Assembly (NCBI GenBank): GCA_032622095.1 | Contig: CP136061.1 | Coordinates: 221,001,148-221,065,147 of the forward strand | From: Siphonodentalium dalli | Taxonomy: Eukaryota; Mollusca; Scaphopoda; Gadilida; Siphonodentaliidae | Reading direction: 5' to 3' | DNA length: 64,000 nt | Part shown: positions 1 to 12,400 of the stretch, piece after piece | Layout: every line of letters begins with the position of its first letter | How positions within the stretch are numbered: position 1 is the stretch's first letter | The notes under the pieces: model-generated | Seen by the model: the letters and a program-made list of their open reading frames with translations, nothing else | Told to the model about the DNA's origin: nothing | The model's database searches: none | Translations under genes and position numbers: made by a program

Positions 1-138
1 AAAGGCAACATTTTAAGCTTCAAAATTCAATGCGACTTATCCAACGATGCGATTTATCCACCGGCCGGTACGGTACCTTCAATTACTTGAGAAAATGTAA
101 ATTAATTACAGTCAATTATAATTAAATATTACAATTAC

Positions 139-493
139 CCCATCCCTGGGAGATGTTGTCTCAGACTCCACTATACTCTGTGGAGAGGCTCCATTTGCCT
201 CCGGACTTGGGGAATCTGTATTCGTCGCCTCATTTTGCAGTGGGGACTGCACTGTCACAATTGTATCTGAATTGTCTGTCGGCTCTGTGTGTGAGTCCTC
301 CATTATATGATGGGTTTCTATGTGTGATGCCGTTATTTTCTGTGGCGATTCTGTGAGTGCAGCCTTCTTTCTTGGTGGAGTATCTTCATCCACATATGGA
401 TCAGAGGACGATGACTGATGTATTGGTTTATAGCTCCACAGTCCAATCCGCCGTCTACATATCTTACACATTATAGTATCAGATGATGACTGG
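139..493 (-). CDS. ZC3HC1: ZC3HC1 exon 7, second zinc module and Ser/Pro-rich linker
   Basis: One base completes Ser229, then 118 codons. MCKICRRRIGLWSY matches the CSQCMRKVGLWGF motif of the human protein. The rest is acidic and Ser/Thr/Pro-rich, probably disordered, with a basic patch PPRKK and two minimal CDK-type sites (T267-P-P-R, S278-P-Q-K). The proposed donor is GTAATT at 138-133 in phase 0. Reading on would hit a stop at 112-114. The following exon is outside the window. Confidence 0.85.
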
Positions 494-3400
494 CTGAAAA
501 AATGTTTAGAATAACTTCTATGTGTGTGGAAATTTAGTTTATATTTTTAATGGTTCTTTCTTTTGAAGATGGAATATCTCTTCCCTGATTCGGGGGTATA
601 TGTATAACATAATAATTTTGAGTTAGAAAGACCAAACAATGATAGCTTTGTTAATAGAGATGAATTTTTTTTATTCGATTATTTCTGGGACAGAAAATGT
701 TGGAAAAAATCTATTTTTAGAACATTTCAACATCTGTGTTTGGAAACATATCTTTAAAAACGTTTTTAAAATAAAAAAAGTGTGCAAATCAGATGTTTCT
801 CTTGTGTGTGTTTTTGGTGATAACAAAAGGGTTTCATATCAATTTTGTTGTGTTAAAATCAAGTTAAAAACTTTTCTCTGTGTGAAAGAATTGAATAGAT
901 AGGATAGTTGCGTTTCCAAAGAAATTTGCAATTTATAACAATAAAAAATTTCTTAAAATCACATTCAGTCAATGCACCATTTGAAGCAAACAGCTGATCT
1001 TTGTCCACTTACTCAGTCTCAAGTCACTGCCCACTGCAGTGAAATATATTTCCCATATTTATCCATTGATTTGCCTACAGTACAGATAAGTATGTTGAAT
1101 TTTTGAACTAATAAAAAATACCAATTTTATTGTGATATACAATAATGAAGTAAGGTTAATTCTACCGATTCACGAGGATTTGGAATATTCTTGCCACACA
1201 TTGGTACACATAAGTGAATCAGTCGCTCGCACAGTACACATACTAGTATGAAAGTGAAAATTTCTATTAATGACATTTATCTAACTGCAATTTTTCTATA
1301 ATCCATTGCTTAATAGCATATAATATTTTACCTGGTGCTTTCTTTTCAAATACTTGGTTTAAAATAACCATCTTTGTGCTTGTGTATGATAGAGCATCCC
1401 CCTTTTCTATTTCTCTATATTTTACTGGCTATGCTTTTTCTCTCTGCGGCATTTAGTCGATGTATATTACTCATTCACAAATCAGTCCTATCGTACTTTT
1501 CAGCCTTCATAATGTATACCATACATCATAATGTATACCATACATCATAATGTTTAACATACATCATAATGTATACCATACATTTTCTTAACATAGACAA
1601 TCAGCATGCATGTAACAGAATTCTTCCTTTTCGCGTGATGCCATTTTCATCTTCAGTCTCGTAGCAATATTGCCCTCACCTTCTCATCTACACTGATATT
1701 GCTATGATTATTTCTGGCTGTTTTATTTACCAATAACCAGCTCTTATCGCAATACAGTTTGTCTCGAATTAACTACATTGTCCTCATGGGGCCATGTTCT
1801 GCGGTGCCCAGGGCAAAAATTCTTATAATTCTCAGCTTCTGACATGACAATAGGCAATATATATGTAGATGGTTTACACTGGATCTTATTAATCTGGAAC
1901 TCGTTATTATATTTTACACAAAAAATTTTCATAAGTTCTAAACACTAACACTGCAAGGCTTTAAATCAGAACTATTTCAAAAATGTTGCATATACATGTA
2001 CTCATGTATTCATTCGATAACATTACCTGCTCATCCACCCACACAGAGTCAGCACAGTGATACAGTGCTGTATTTCTGGATCAATCTCCTCTTCTATTGT
2101 AAAGTAAAGAGTTGCTGACTGAACCATATTGTCAAGGATTTTCTGGGAAAAGTGACAATACATTGTTGAGCAAACAAGCATAAAATAACTATTTATTCAG
2201 GGACAACAAGAGGTTGCACCTCAGGAGCTGACATACGTAGGTGCCAAATTGAAACATGGGCAGGACGGAACAAAATTTAAAATAAACAAAAGATCAATAA
2301 CTCTAAAAGGAAAATTCAAACATCACCAATACTTCATTGAAAGGCCTGGTGATGGTAAATGTCCATACCAAATTTCATTGAGATCTGATAACCGATGACT
2401 GTGATACTCAGGAAGACGGACAAATGACACTGTTGCTCAAAACTTTGAGAGGGGATACTTTCATGTGTTACAGTCAATGGAGAGATTAGGAATGCCAAAA
2501 GTGTCTAAGTAATACTAAATGTCAACATGAAGAGATATATCTAAATTAAATTCCAAGATTGCCGCTGGTGACCATGTTTTTCAACATAATTCGGAAAAGT
2601 TTTATGGCTCCAATCTAGTGATCACCCTTAAAATCCAAAAGAAGTTTGGTGATGAACGGATGAGGGATGTGGTCCATATTGTGTGCCAAAGGATTTAGTC
2701 TTGCAAAGAGTAAAATCCAAGATGGCCACTGATAGCCATGTTTTTCAAAATTTGATGGCTCCCATCTAGAGGTCACCCTGATGATCCATATGAAGTTTGG
2801 AGATGATCGGATGAGAGATGTGGTATGTAGGGTGTGCCAAAGGATTTAGTCATGCAAAGAGTCAAATCCAAGATGGTTGCCGGCGGTCGTGTTTTTCATC
2901 GAAAATTTGATATCTAGAGGTGATCCTAATCATGCCTGTAAATTTTCAAAAACAATTCTCCAATAAATGCGGGCTGTGCAGTGTGTCGATGGATTCAAAT
3001 TTGAAATCCAAGACGGCTGCTGGGTGGCCATGTATTTTGACATACATACATGACATATAATTATAAAATGTTCAAAAGAGGATTGGGCAACAAGCTTAGG
3101 GGCTTTTATTAAGTCCTATCCTTAGAAAATAAATGCTTGTGATTTTAAATGTACCGGACAAAAATCTAATCCATCTCTTCTACAACATAGTTTACACCCA
3201 GTTCAAGACTATATATTTTAAATATGGTATTTAATTTTTTGCCTATTATTAACATGTGAGTCAATTGCACAAAATTCTTTCCAAGTTGTCAGTGTTTTTT
3301 TTTTAAATCCATTAAAATTTTATTAACATATAGCCAATTGTGCATAACAATATTTATTATATGCTTGCCTATAAAATAGCGGAAAATTACCGAAATGTAG

Positions 3401-6400
3401 ATCATCATATCTATCTCTTAGAAGCCAGTGAAAAACTATTTCATCATTTCACTGTAGATTTTGTTATTTCACTGTAGCTTGCGGGAGGTTTCGAAGAACG
3501 CGATATTTGGGTCAACCAGTTGTTTCTTTCAGAGTATTGTTCAAGTTGTTGTGCTATTAATAAGGTGCATATAATAAAAAGAATACCTACAGTTTTTTGT
3601 TTGAATACCAGACATATCTCATTCATGTCTGGAAAGAAATATCAAATTTTCACTCACAGCTTGAAGCTGTTCATGAAAATTTGATATTTCTTTCCAGACA
3701 CTCATGAGATGTTTCAGGTGTTCCTAACAAAAACTGTAAGTATTTTCTATATGTTCAGGATAAATATATATATAAGAGAACTGTAAGTGTAGAGCAGTCT
3801 ATATGATAATGTTGCTTTCACTACTCACTATTTTCAGAAGGATTTCTTCTTCAATGGCAGGAATCTTCTTCCACATACGAACCAATGATGTTAACCTCAG
3901 ATTGAAGTCCTCAAAAAGCAGATCCTTGTTATAGAGAGGGATTTCAGTGAAGGAAACTTAAAGATAATTAATGGGTCAATGACAATGTAGCTGAACTTTC
4001 AAAACATTTCTCCGAAAAATGTGGGCTGCATGGTGTGTCGATCGATTCTAATGTGAAATCCAAGATAGCTGCTGTTGGCCATGTTTTCCAAAAATTTATG
4101 AAAAATTCAGAGGCTCCCATCTAGACATCACCCCGAAGATCGAATCACCACCTAAATAACTCACTTTATCTTATTTAAATGGACAAGGCTCATTATGTGT
4201 AAGCAATCACAGGTCCCCTGGTGCTATACCACCACTACGAGTATATATACTAACACTAATAGTATTAGTATATATACTCGTAGTGGTGGTATCGCTCAAG
4301 GGGACCTATGTAAGCAATATGGAAGGACGGATAACATAGGTCGATAAATAAACAAAATATGATCAACAGGTTCTATATATTCCGACAGAACTGGGAAAGT
4401 TATAGAAATACTCTAGCTGTTTTCAAATTTCGGCACAGAGCTAGACAATTGCTGCTTATTTTTACCACATGTGCAATAGACTACAGTAATGCCCTAAATA
4501 ATCGACTCCTTAACCACAGAAGAATTATGGGTAATTTTTCAGGATTTAGTGGGAAATATGGCTTGTTGCCATTCATCGGAAAGCTTTCAGTGAGTCGATT
4601 ATTTAGAGCATTACTGTAGACAATTGCTGCTTATTTTTACCACACGTGCAATAGACTAATACGGTCCGATCTTTATTATTCCATGCTGAAGAATTTTTTT
4701 TCTAAATCATATAACTTTTGATTTAAGTAACTCTGCAACATATAAAGTTTGTATAAAGTATTTAACATATTTTTAACATAAGTATGTTGATCCCTGGCGC
4801 CAGACTGGGTTGTAAAAATGCGAATATATAATTTCAGGCTTCAATCGACCATGTGGCTTTAAATATATTTCTTGCCAGTTGCATGTTGTCCTTTAAACTG
4901 ATATCTAAATTAACAATTAGGATCAGGAGAAGGAAATGGATTCAATAGTCACACAAGTGGTTCTGCGGCATTCTAAGATATTGCAAAAGATGCTCAAACT
5001 TTGCTACAACGTAGTCATTGGAAACTGGCTAATTACATCAGCAGAACATCCCCAACGACATGAGTTCTTTGTTATGAGTACAGCCAAGATATGTGACTGT
5101 CTGAGGTTCTAATTTTCACTGATGAAGGCCTAAGGCCGAAAGCTTTGAAATAAAAAAGAGTGTGTATATGATGACAATTTTAACAAGTTTCAGATTTATA
5201 ATTTTAACACTTTCTTTAAATACTCATTGATGACTAGTTCCTTTATAGGAAATGTTCAGATAATAAGTTCAACAAACACCATAGGCTCCTTCTGACCCCT
5301 GGGTGTCCTTGGCCTGGTTTGATTTAAAACACAACCATTTGTTTTGGGTAATTTACAGTTGTTATGGCCACAAAAGCATTAAGCTAGAATACATACCTGG
5401 AGAAGGATTCGTGTACCAGAAACAGAACATCTCATGCCCTTCTATGAGGTTATTTTCTAACTTCTCACAGCTCTTGGGATCTGTGAACAAAATATACCAC
5501 AAGGTTACAAAGAATAAGACACAGGGACAAACCTCAACCTACGTACTTATGCCTCTCTGGCAAGCCTTTAAATAGTGTCATTTGCCGAATGAGGATCACA
5601 GAGGGTGAATTTAGTCATGCTACCCTCGCATAGCGGGCTAGCATCACCAAATTCACCCTCTGGGAACCTCATTCTGCTGAGGTGTAAGCAGAATGAGGTC
5701 CCCAGAGGGTGAATTTGGTGATGCTAGCCCGCTATGCGGGGTTGCATCACTAAATTCACCCTCTGGGGACCTCATTCTGTAAATGACAGGCACACTATTT
5801 CAAGGCTTGCTCTCTGGCCAGCACAGATGCCTCATGGCTTGCACAGCCACCTATCTGGCTAAACATTTTTTTCGAGATGCTATGAGCATTCCAAAAAGTT
5901 AAAAGAGATTGGACAGGTATGTATACTTATTATCCCTTCAATGACTGGAGCTTCCTGAAGTTTTACGAAAACCCTGTGCCAATGTATTTTCTTATATATA
6001 AGAGAATACATTGGCCTAACAGTATTTACCTTGATCTTGTAAGCCAGTGCATTCTCTTATGTATGTGAGACTCTATATGGGAGACTTGATTATATAAGAG
6101 AATGCACTGGAACAGGATTTTTTATGCCACACCAGCACAGCTCCCGTTATGAAAGGGTTAACTCATTCACCCTGTGATAATAGCTAGACCATTCATAAGC
6201 TCCCGGGCAACAGAAATAGCTTTCAAGTGAGAAAAACAGGCTTCACAAAGCAGGTGGGTGTGACTTTATCATGTCCATTGCCCATTTGAAAGCCCTGTTT
6301 CTCTGATTCAACTGACATATTTCAAATCCCTGACAATCATCGTGAAAGGTAAATGCCTCATAAACACATTTTCACTCTTAACCCTTTGAACCCTATAGTA

Positions 6401-9400
6401 GAGGCTCTTAGGTCCCCAAAATGACCAAAGTGTGCAAAATTGGATAAAAGCATGAAACTTGGTATACACATAGTTCATGATATGGGGGTCAATATAAGAG
6501 CGAGACCCAAGCGTGAAAGTGACCTTGATGACCTTGAGGTCAAGGTCAAAGGTCAAAAGTTTAATTTTTCGCAGGTGGTATGAATTATAACAATTTTAAG
6601 ACAACACATTGCTTATACATTATCAAATTTACATAAATATGACTTCAAATATGCCATATTAGTCACCTTTATAACAAAATCTACAAACATCTTGAGAACT
6701 TTTCATATTGAAGCTCAAAAAGTCAGTTGTTCATCCGAATAACTGCAAAATTTCCATGAACAAATGAATATAAAGTCCCACCTCTTTAACATGCTCACTA
6801 AATGCCACCACATTCCACATCATTTTATTTACATAGATATTAGCGTACAATACAAGAGTGAGACACAAGCATTAAAATCACCCAAATGACCTTGAGGTCA
6901 AGGTCAAAGGGAAAAACTAATTTTTATAAAATTGTTAATGGTGTGAGCTGAGCCTGAATTATTCCTCGATATTTGTCCGAAATTACATAAATATATCTCC
7001 AAATATATTATAATGCTGAACTCTCAGGAATTCCATCAATTTATGAACATATATTTCAGTAAATGTTGGTAAGAAGATCAAAAATTCAATATACCTGTGA
7101 AGTCACAAAATAAAATGTCAATGTGATGCCACCAAGTTATACATTTTAGACACATGTGTTCAATATATGGATAACAAGAGTTTTGCAAAAAAATATGTTA
7201 CCTTTATTAATTAACAATTTGTTCATTTTAGACTTTAGTCACCAAACGCATTGAAGAATACACGTATTACCCGAATGTTTGACACATAAGCACTACATGC
7301 GGTGGAAAAATCTTGGCATGCTGACATGGTAATAGATTCTCTGGTCAGGATTAAAGGACAGGAAAATCACATGTTAGCAATGTATAGACAGATTATATAT
7401 TGAACCGACATGCATTCAATTTGGTAACAATTATGAGAATATAATGACCACCATTACATGCACACCCAATAAATGAGATATGTTGTCCAGAATATAATAT
7501 CACCATCATGTTATTGGCATCAAAATTGTGAAGCACAGAAGATTAAGTCATGATAAAGACAGAACTAGAGTGTGGATACAAGAGAGACATAGACATATTC
7601 CTTACTAAATACATGAGACTGTATTATATACCATACCTACATGTTTTGTGCTAATTCTGATTACTCGTCCATCAATTGAGAAAGAACTCATTGATAAAAA
7701 AAACAAGATCGTTCCCAGTGAGTGTTGAGATCTCATCACAATAAAGAAAGTGGTCATTTGAAATGTCAGACAGTTACTGGGCTAAAATCACCCCATGTTG
7801 GACACGAGCAGACATATACTGTGTCATATAAATTATAGCAGTTGGGTTAGATACTTGTGGTTGTTGTGTGGTATATCATCTACTGGCCATCACTCTGGTC
7901 TAGAGACTAGCTTTGTGATATAGCATACCCTTTGATTCACTAACTCCTCAGATATACCCTGTTGGTAAAATTTATTGATTTTCTCTTGAAAAAAGGAAGT
8001 TTAGTTTTGAAAGAAGTGTGCAGACAATGCTATAATAATATCTTTTTCGCAGACAATAAATCATTGCTTGTAAAGAGTGTCAAAATGCTATGCCATTGAG
8101 TCCTAAAACAAGCCATTATTGTGGCATGTTAAGGCTGGCTCTCTGGTGTTTACATCTCCGATTTGGTAGACAATGTGTGAAATTGTCATCAGGGGGTGGT
8201 CAGCATACTATTATATCTATGTATCAATGGGCCTCATAACATGTACACATTAGTGGCAGGTTACCCGTATCTCAATATGGATCATTATAGTGTACCGTAG
8301 GTATTCAGAAAGTTGTTGGTCAGATTGCCAGAACAGAACAGCGATGTCGGAGAACTGGATGTCTATAGCCTCCCCATATTATGTTATCCGGTACCTCAAT
8401 AGTTCCCAAAGTAGTGGTATCTAGGAACTGGGTGCATGTCCATCGTGGTGGACGAAAGCAGGGGCCATATCACTCAGATTACAGCATTAATTGGTCAGCT
8501 AAAGTACCCACCACATAATAACACATATCCATGCAAACCATACATTTGTTTGGCCTTGGGGCATCAGCATCTATGATTGCCCAGGTAGTGGCATAGCGAT
8601 ACATATACTGATTAGTCAAAAGTGCCACATTTTAGTGGTGACCAGATAACATACATCAGTATATGACTATTCCTCTAGTTTACCTGTATCGTTGGATTTG
8701 GGAGGCAATTGCGGTTCATTTGGGGCAGTGTATTGTATGTATACCGAAATTGGAACGCCAGTTATCTTGTCTCAATTGATGTCTAGAATATCCATATTAT
8801 GTATCCGTATTGTGGTGGTCAATTTCAAGAGAAGTCACAATACGCGAACAGCTGTGAAAAGCGTAACTAACACGTATATCTAGCAGTGACAAATGACAAT
8901 ATATTCTTATTCTGGGACTGGGCTACCCAAATACAAATTCCAGCAGTGGTCGGTCAAGTTAGCCATATCCAGAACCAGCGGTGACCAGATTACCTGTAAC
9001 CTGTATCCGATATCCTGGAATTAGGGTGCAGATCGAGTGCACCAATATCACCCATGCACATCCCGAAACTGGGCAACCAATGTGCCAGTTTCCAGTGATG
9101 AACAGATTGCCTGCATTCTGGAATCGTGTGATCATTGTGCACCTCTCTGCTTATGATCGAATTCCCCATATACTGATTGACCAGATGGTACCCATCTATG
9201 AGAGTGGTCCGACATCTCACTCACAGAGACTCAACATTCTTGTAATTTCAGGACTTTGTCTGGTAATACAAACTCTTATGTAGCTTTTAAAATTATGAGA
9301 ATAAAACCAACAAATTCTCTTCAGTATATTATGAAGAATAATAGCAAGGTACAGCCACATGTACATGTACCTGGTGTTGCCATTGCCAAAGAAAGTAACC

Positions 9401-12400
9401 TGAATCATGTGAATATTCCGCCTACACGTACATGCATGGTCAAGCCAATTGGAAATTTTGTGTCAAATCAATTGTGTAGCATTACGAAACTTGTCTGTGA
9501 ATAGTATGTGTTATTGCCACACATGACTGAAAACATCTTATTTCTTTTTCTCAAGGCACAACAAGTGCATTGATGACATAATCTTGAGACATGCTGTTGG
9601 GAGTTTTATATGATTTCGATATGTCGCTGACTTGACTTTATTCAATTTAATTTTCAATAGAGGTATACATTTTGATTAGTACTACATGCGACAAGCGTAT
9701 GGTCTGAACAGTATTGGCTTATGACATAACAATATTAATGGGATGAAAATAATTGTTAAAAAATGGTGTGACTTCATTGATAAGTGCCGTGTATCTGATA
9801 GTGTCAAAATAATTATCGGAACACCAGCGAACACGATTCACTTTGAGTAAGCGCATCATTACAATTTAAGAAACTGATATTTGCTGGTTGTTTTATTAGG
9901 GTTTATGGTCGTTTTATCTGCTATGTCAGATCATGGTATATCACTCAGGTTTACAGGTCGATGAAGGATATATTTCACTGAGAATAAATCACTGAACACA
10001 GAAAAGCAATTGACAAACTTTCCCCAATTACATGTACATGAATCCCTGTGTGTGCCAGATTCGAATCAGTTTCACCATCACTAATTGGAATGGCTTATGT
10101 TTGTCTAATGCAACACACACCTTACCAAATAAGCCACGTTGTGCCCCCACTTATATTGGATATAATTATGATTGTTGAAATATGTTTGAATAAAACGTCT
10201 TAAAATATGCCTAAACTATTCCCTCTCTCATGTGATAATTGACAAGTTCAAGGTCACCAAAACTATTCCAACTTTCATATAAAGCCCCCAAATATCACGA
10301 TGTTAGTCATATTATGTCTCCCCGGTGTGGAGTAATGAATAATATGCACAATCCATACCCTTTTAGCTCCCGTATGCACATTCCAGGCAACCTATAGTGA
10401 AAATTCATGTTGATGACCTTGACCTTGATCTCAAGGTCATATGAGGGGGTCTGCCAATTTGGGTCTCGCTTCGAACTGAACCCCCATGGTCTACTCTATA
10501 TGTGTGCCAATTTTCACGCTTTTATCCAAATTTGCACACCCCATCACCTTACTAGCTCCCCACAACGATCGACACCCTGACCCTGGTCTCCCAGTGGTAT
10601 TTTGACTTATAGTATGCAGTGTTTAGGCGTAAGGTGTTGTTTATGTTCAAGTGGTGCCACATGTCTGAAACTTTAGAGGTATGCTCCCCATGGACCACTG
10701 ATTATTTTAAGATCTGGTCACATTGCCACATGGTCACTCCCTGGTAACGGTTGCTAGGCAACTACCCGATATTGAAAGTAAAATACAATTATAACTTTAT
10801 CGTCGTAATTCAGCCCAAGGAAGTGGCGTTTTTGAGGCAGTCAATATCCTACTGTGAAATTTGAGATATATCTGACCAGAAGAGTGAACCTAACTTGTAT
10901 CTAAGGGTAGCAACGGTTGCTAAGCAAATACCCCAAATGATAGAATGACATCATTTGCCCTGTGTATTCAATTGTATTATGCCCCAATTTAGACATTTCA
11001 TGGCACGCACATGGTGATGGTTATGTTGAAATGGTGCCACAGTTCTGAAACTGTACAGTTATGTTCCAATGGACCACAGAGTATTTTTAAGATTGGTAAA
11101 CTTTGCCACACGATCACTCCCTAGTAACGGTTTCTATGCAACTACCCGGAATTGAAAGTAATATGCAATTATAGCTTATAGCGTAGTAATTCAGCGATAA
11201 GAAACTGCGTTTTCTATGCAGTCAATTTCATGTTGAGAAATTTGAGATATATCTGGTCAGAATAGTGAACCCAACTTGTATTTAACGGCATCAATGGTTG
11301 CTAAGCATATACCTCAAGTGATCGAATGATACCACTTCCCTGTGCTTACAATGGTATTATATCCCATTTTATACATCGCATTGGGGCATGGTGATGGTCA
11401 TGCTCAAATGGTGCCACAGGTCTACAGAATTGATCAATAAAGCAAGATCTGACACGTGTTTGTAATGCGCACGCGCAAGTAGATCGCACTAGATGATATT
11501 TTGAGCATGCAACCCCTTTCCACAGGACTACTCTGCTGCAATGTCGAAACGAGTAACTGTATAATGCAAACTCATATGCTGTGGGGATCCTTGGTGCGAT
11601 TGTATCGTTACACAAAAACTCATACATTTATCATTGTATCCTATGTGCATGCGCGAACGAATCGACTCAAATAAGTGACTGCACCTTCCTTGCATATGCC
11701 AGAACACTGATTATGTATACAAGAATAATTTAAACCCATACGAGTGATCGAAATGGTGTCTCTCTACAATCCTGCAAACAACTCAACAATGTATAGCGTT
11801 ACGCGAATCGCTTCAAATAATGTACGTTTGTTGAATTCTGCACTATGCGCATATTTTCCAACCCCAACTAGTCGGCAACAAACCCATACAAATGCACCCA
11901 TAGCACTGCTGAAGTTCCTGGGAATCACTTACATAGATATAAGTGGATATACCAATGGTTATAACACATATAAACATGCTACATATGTTTATGACGTCAC
12001 CGAATGCTATTGGCAGCTTTTTCGGGTGTATGAACGTTTTCTGGCTGGTCAGTCGGGTTCAAAGGGTTAAGCAGTCACAACCCCGGTTATAATGAAAACT
12101 GTCAGATTTCTGGCGATGCTATGTAGCAAAAATTTAAACAATAGACACATATATTAATGTCCTATTTAATCGACTCCTTAACCACAGCAGAATTATGGGT
12201 AATTTTTCAGGATATAGTCGGAAATATGGCTTGTTGCCATTCATCGGAAAGCTCTCACGAATCACACACGCATACACGCACACACGGACAACAAAGCCAT
12301 GGCAATAGCTCAAACTTTACAAAGTAAAGTTGAGCTAAAAAGAAATAGAATCTTTGTGAAGAAGTTTCTATAGGAATTTGATAATAAAGAAACTTTCCAG

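Larger units (their letters stand above)
6382..12066. mobile_element. Candidate 5.7-kb TTAA-bounded (piggyBac-like) element
   Basis: Exact 12-bp terminal inverted repeats CCCTTTGAACCC (6382-6393) and GGGTTCAAAGGG (12055-12066), each next to TTAA (6378-6381, 12067-12070). No transposase frame is seen inside. Contents: inverted copies of a 170-bp segment (about 6400-6570 and 10385-10570), degenerate CAGTGGTCAG-type reiterations at about 8190-9200, and a tandem pair of about 385 bp at 10641-11395. It could also be two unrelated ends. Confidence 0.5.

Noticed and set aside
1-112. Terminal ZC3HC1 exon with the H-x3-C motif
   Set aside because: The reverse complement of the first 112 bases shows no such motif or acceptor, so the exon must lie outside the window.
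5303-5575. 90-codon plus-strand open frame
   Set aside because: It lies antisense to ZC3HC1 exon 4, which has proper splice sites and conserved zinc-finger residues on the minus strand.
8981-9283. 100-codon plus-strand frame
   Set aside because: Lies in degenerate reiterated sequence, overlaps an antisense frame of similar length, and shows no known motif.
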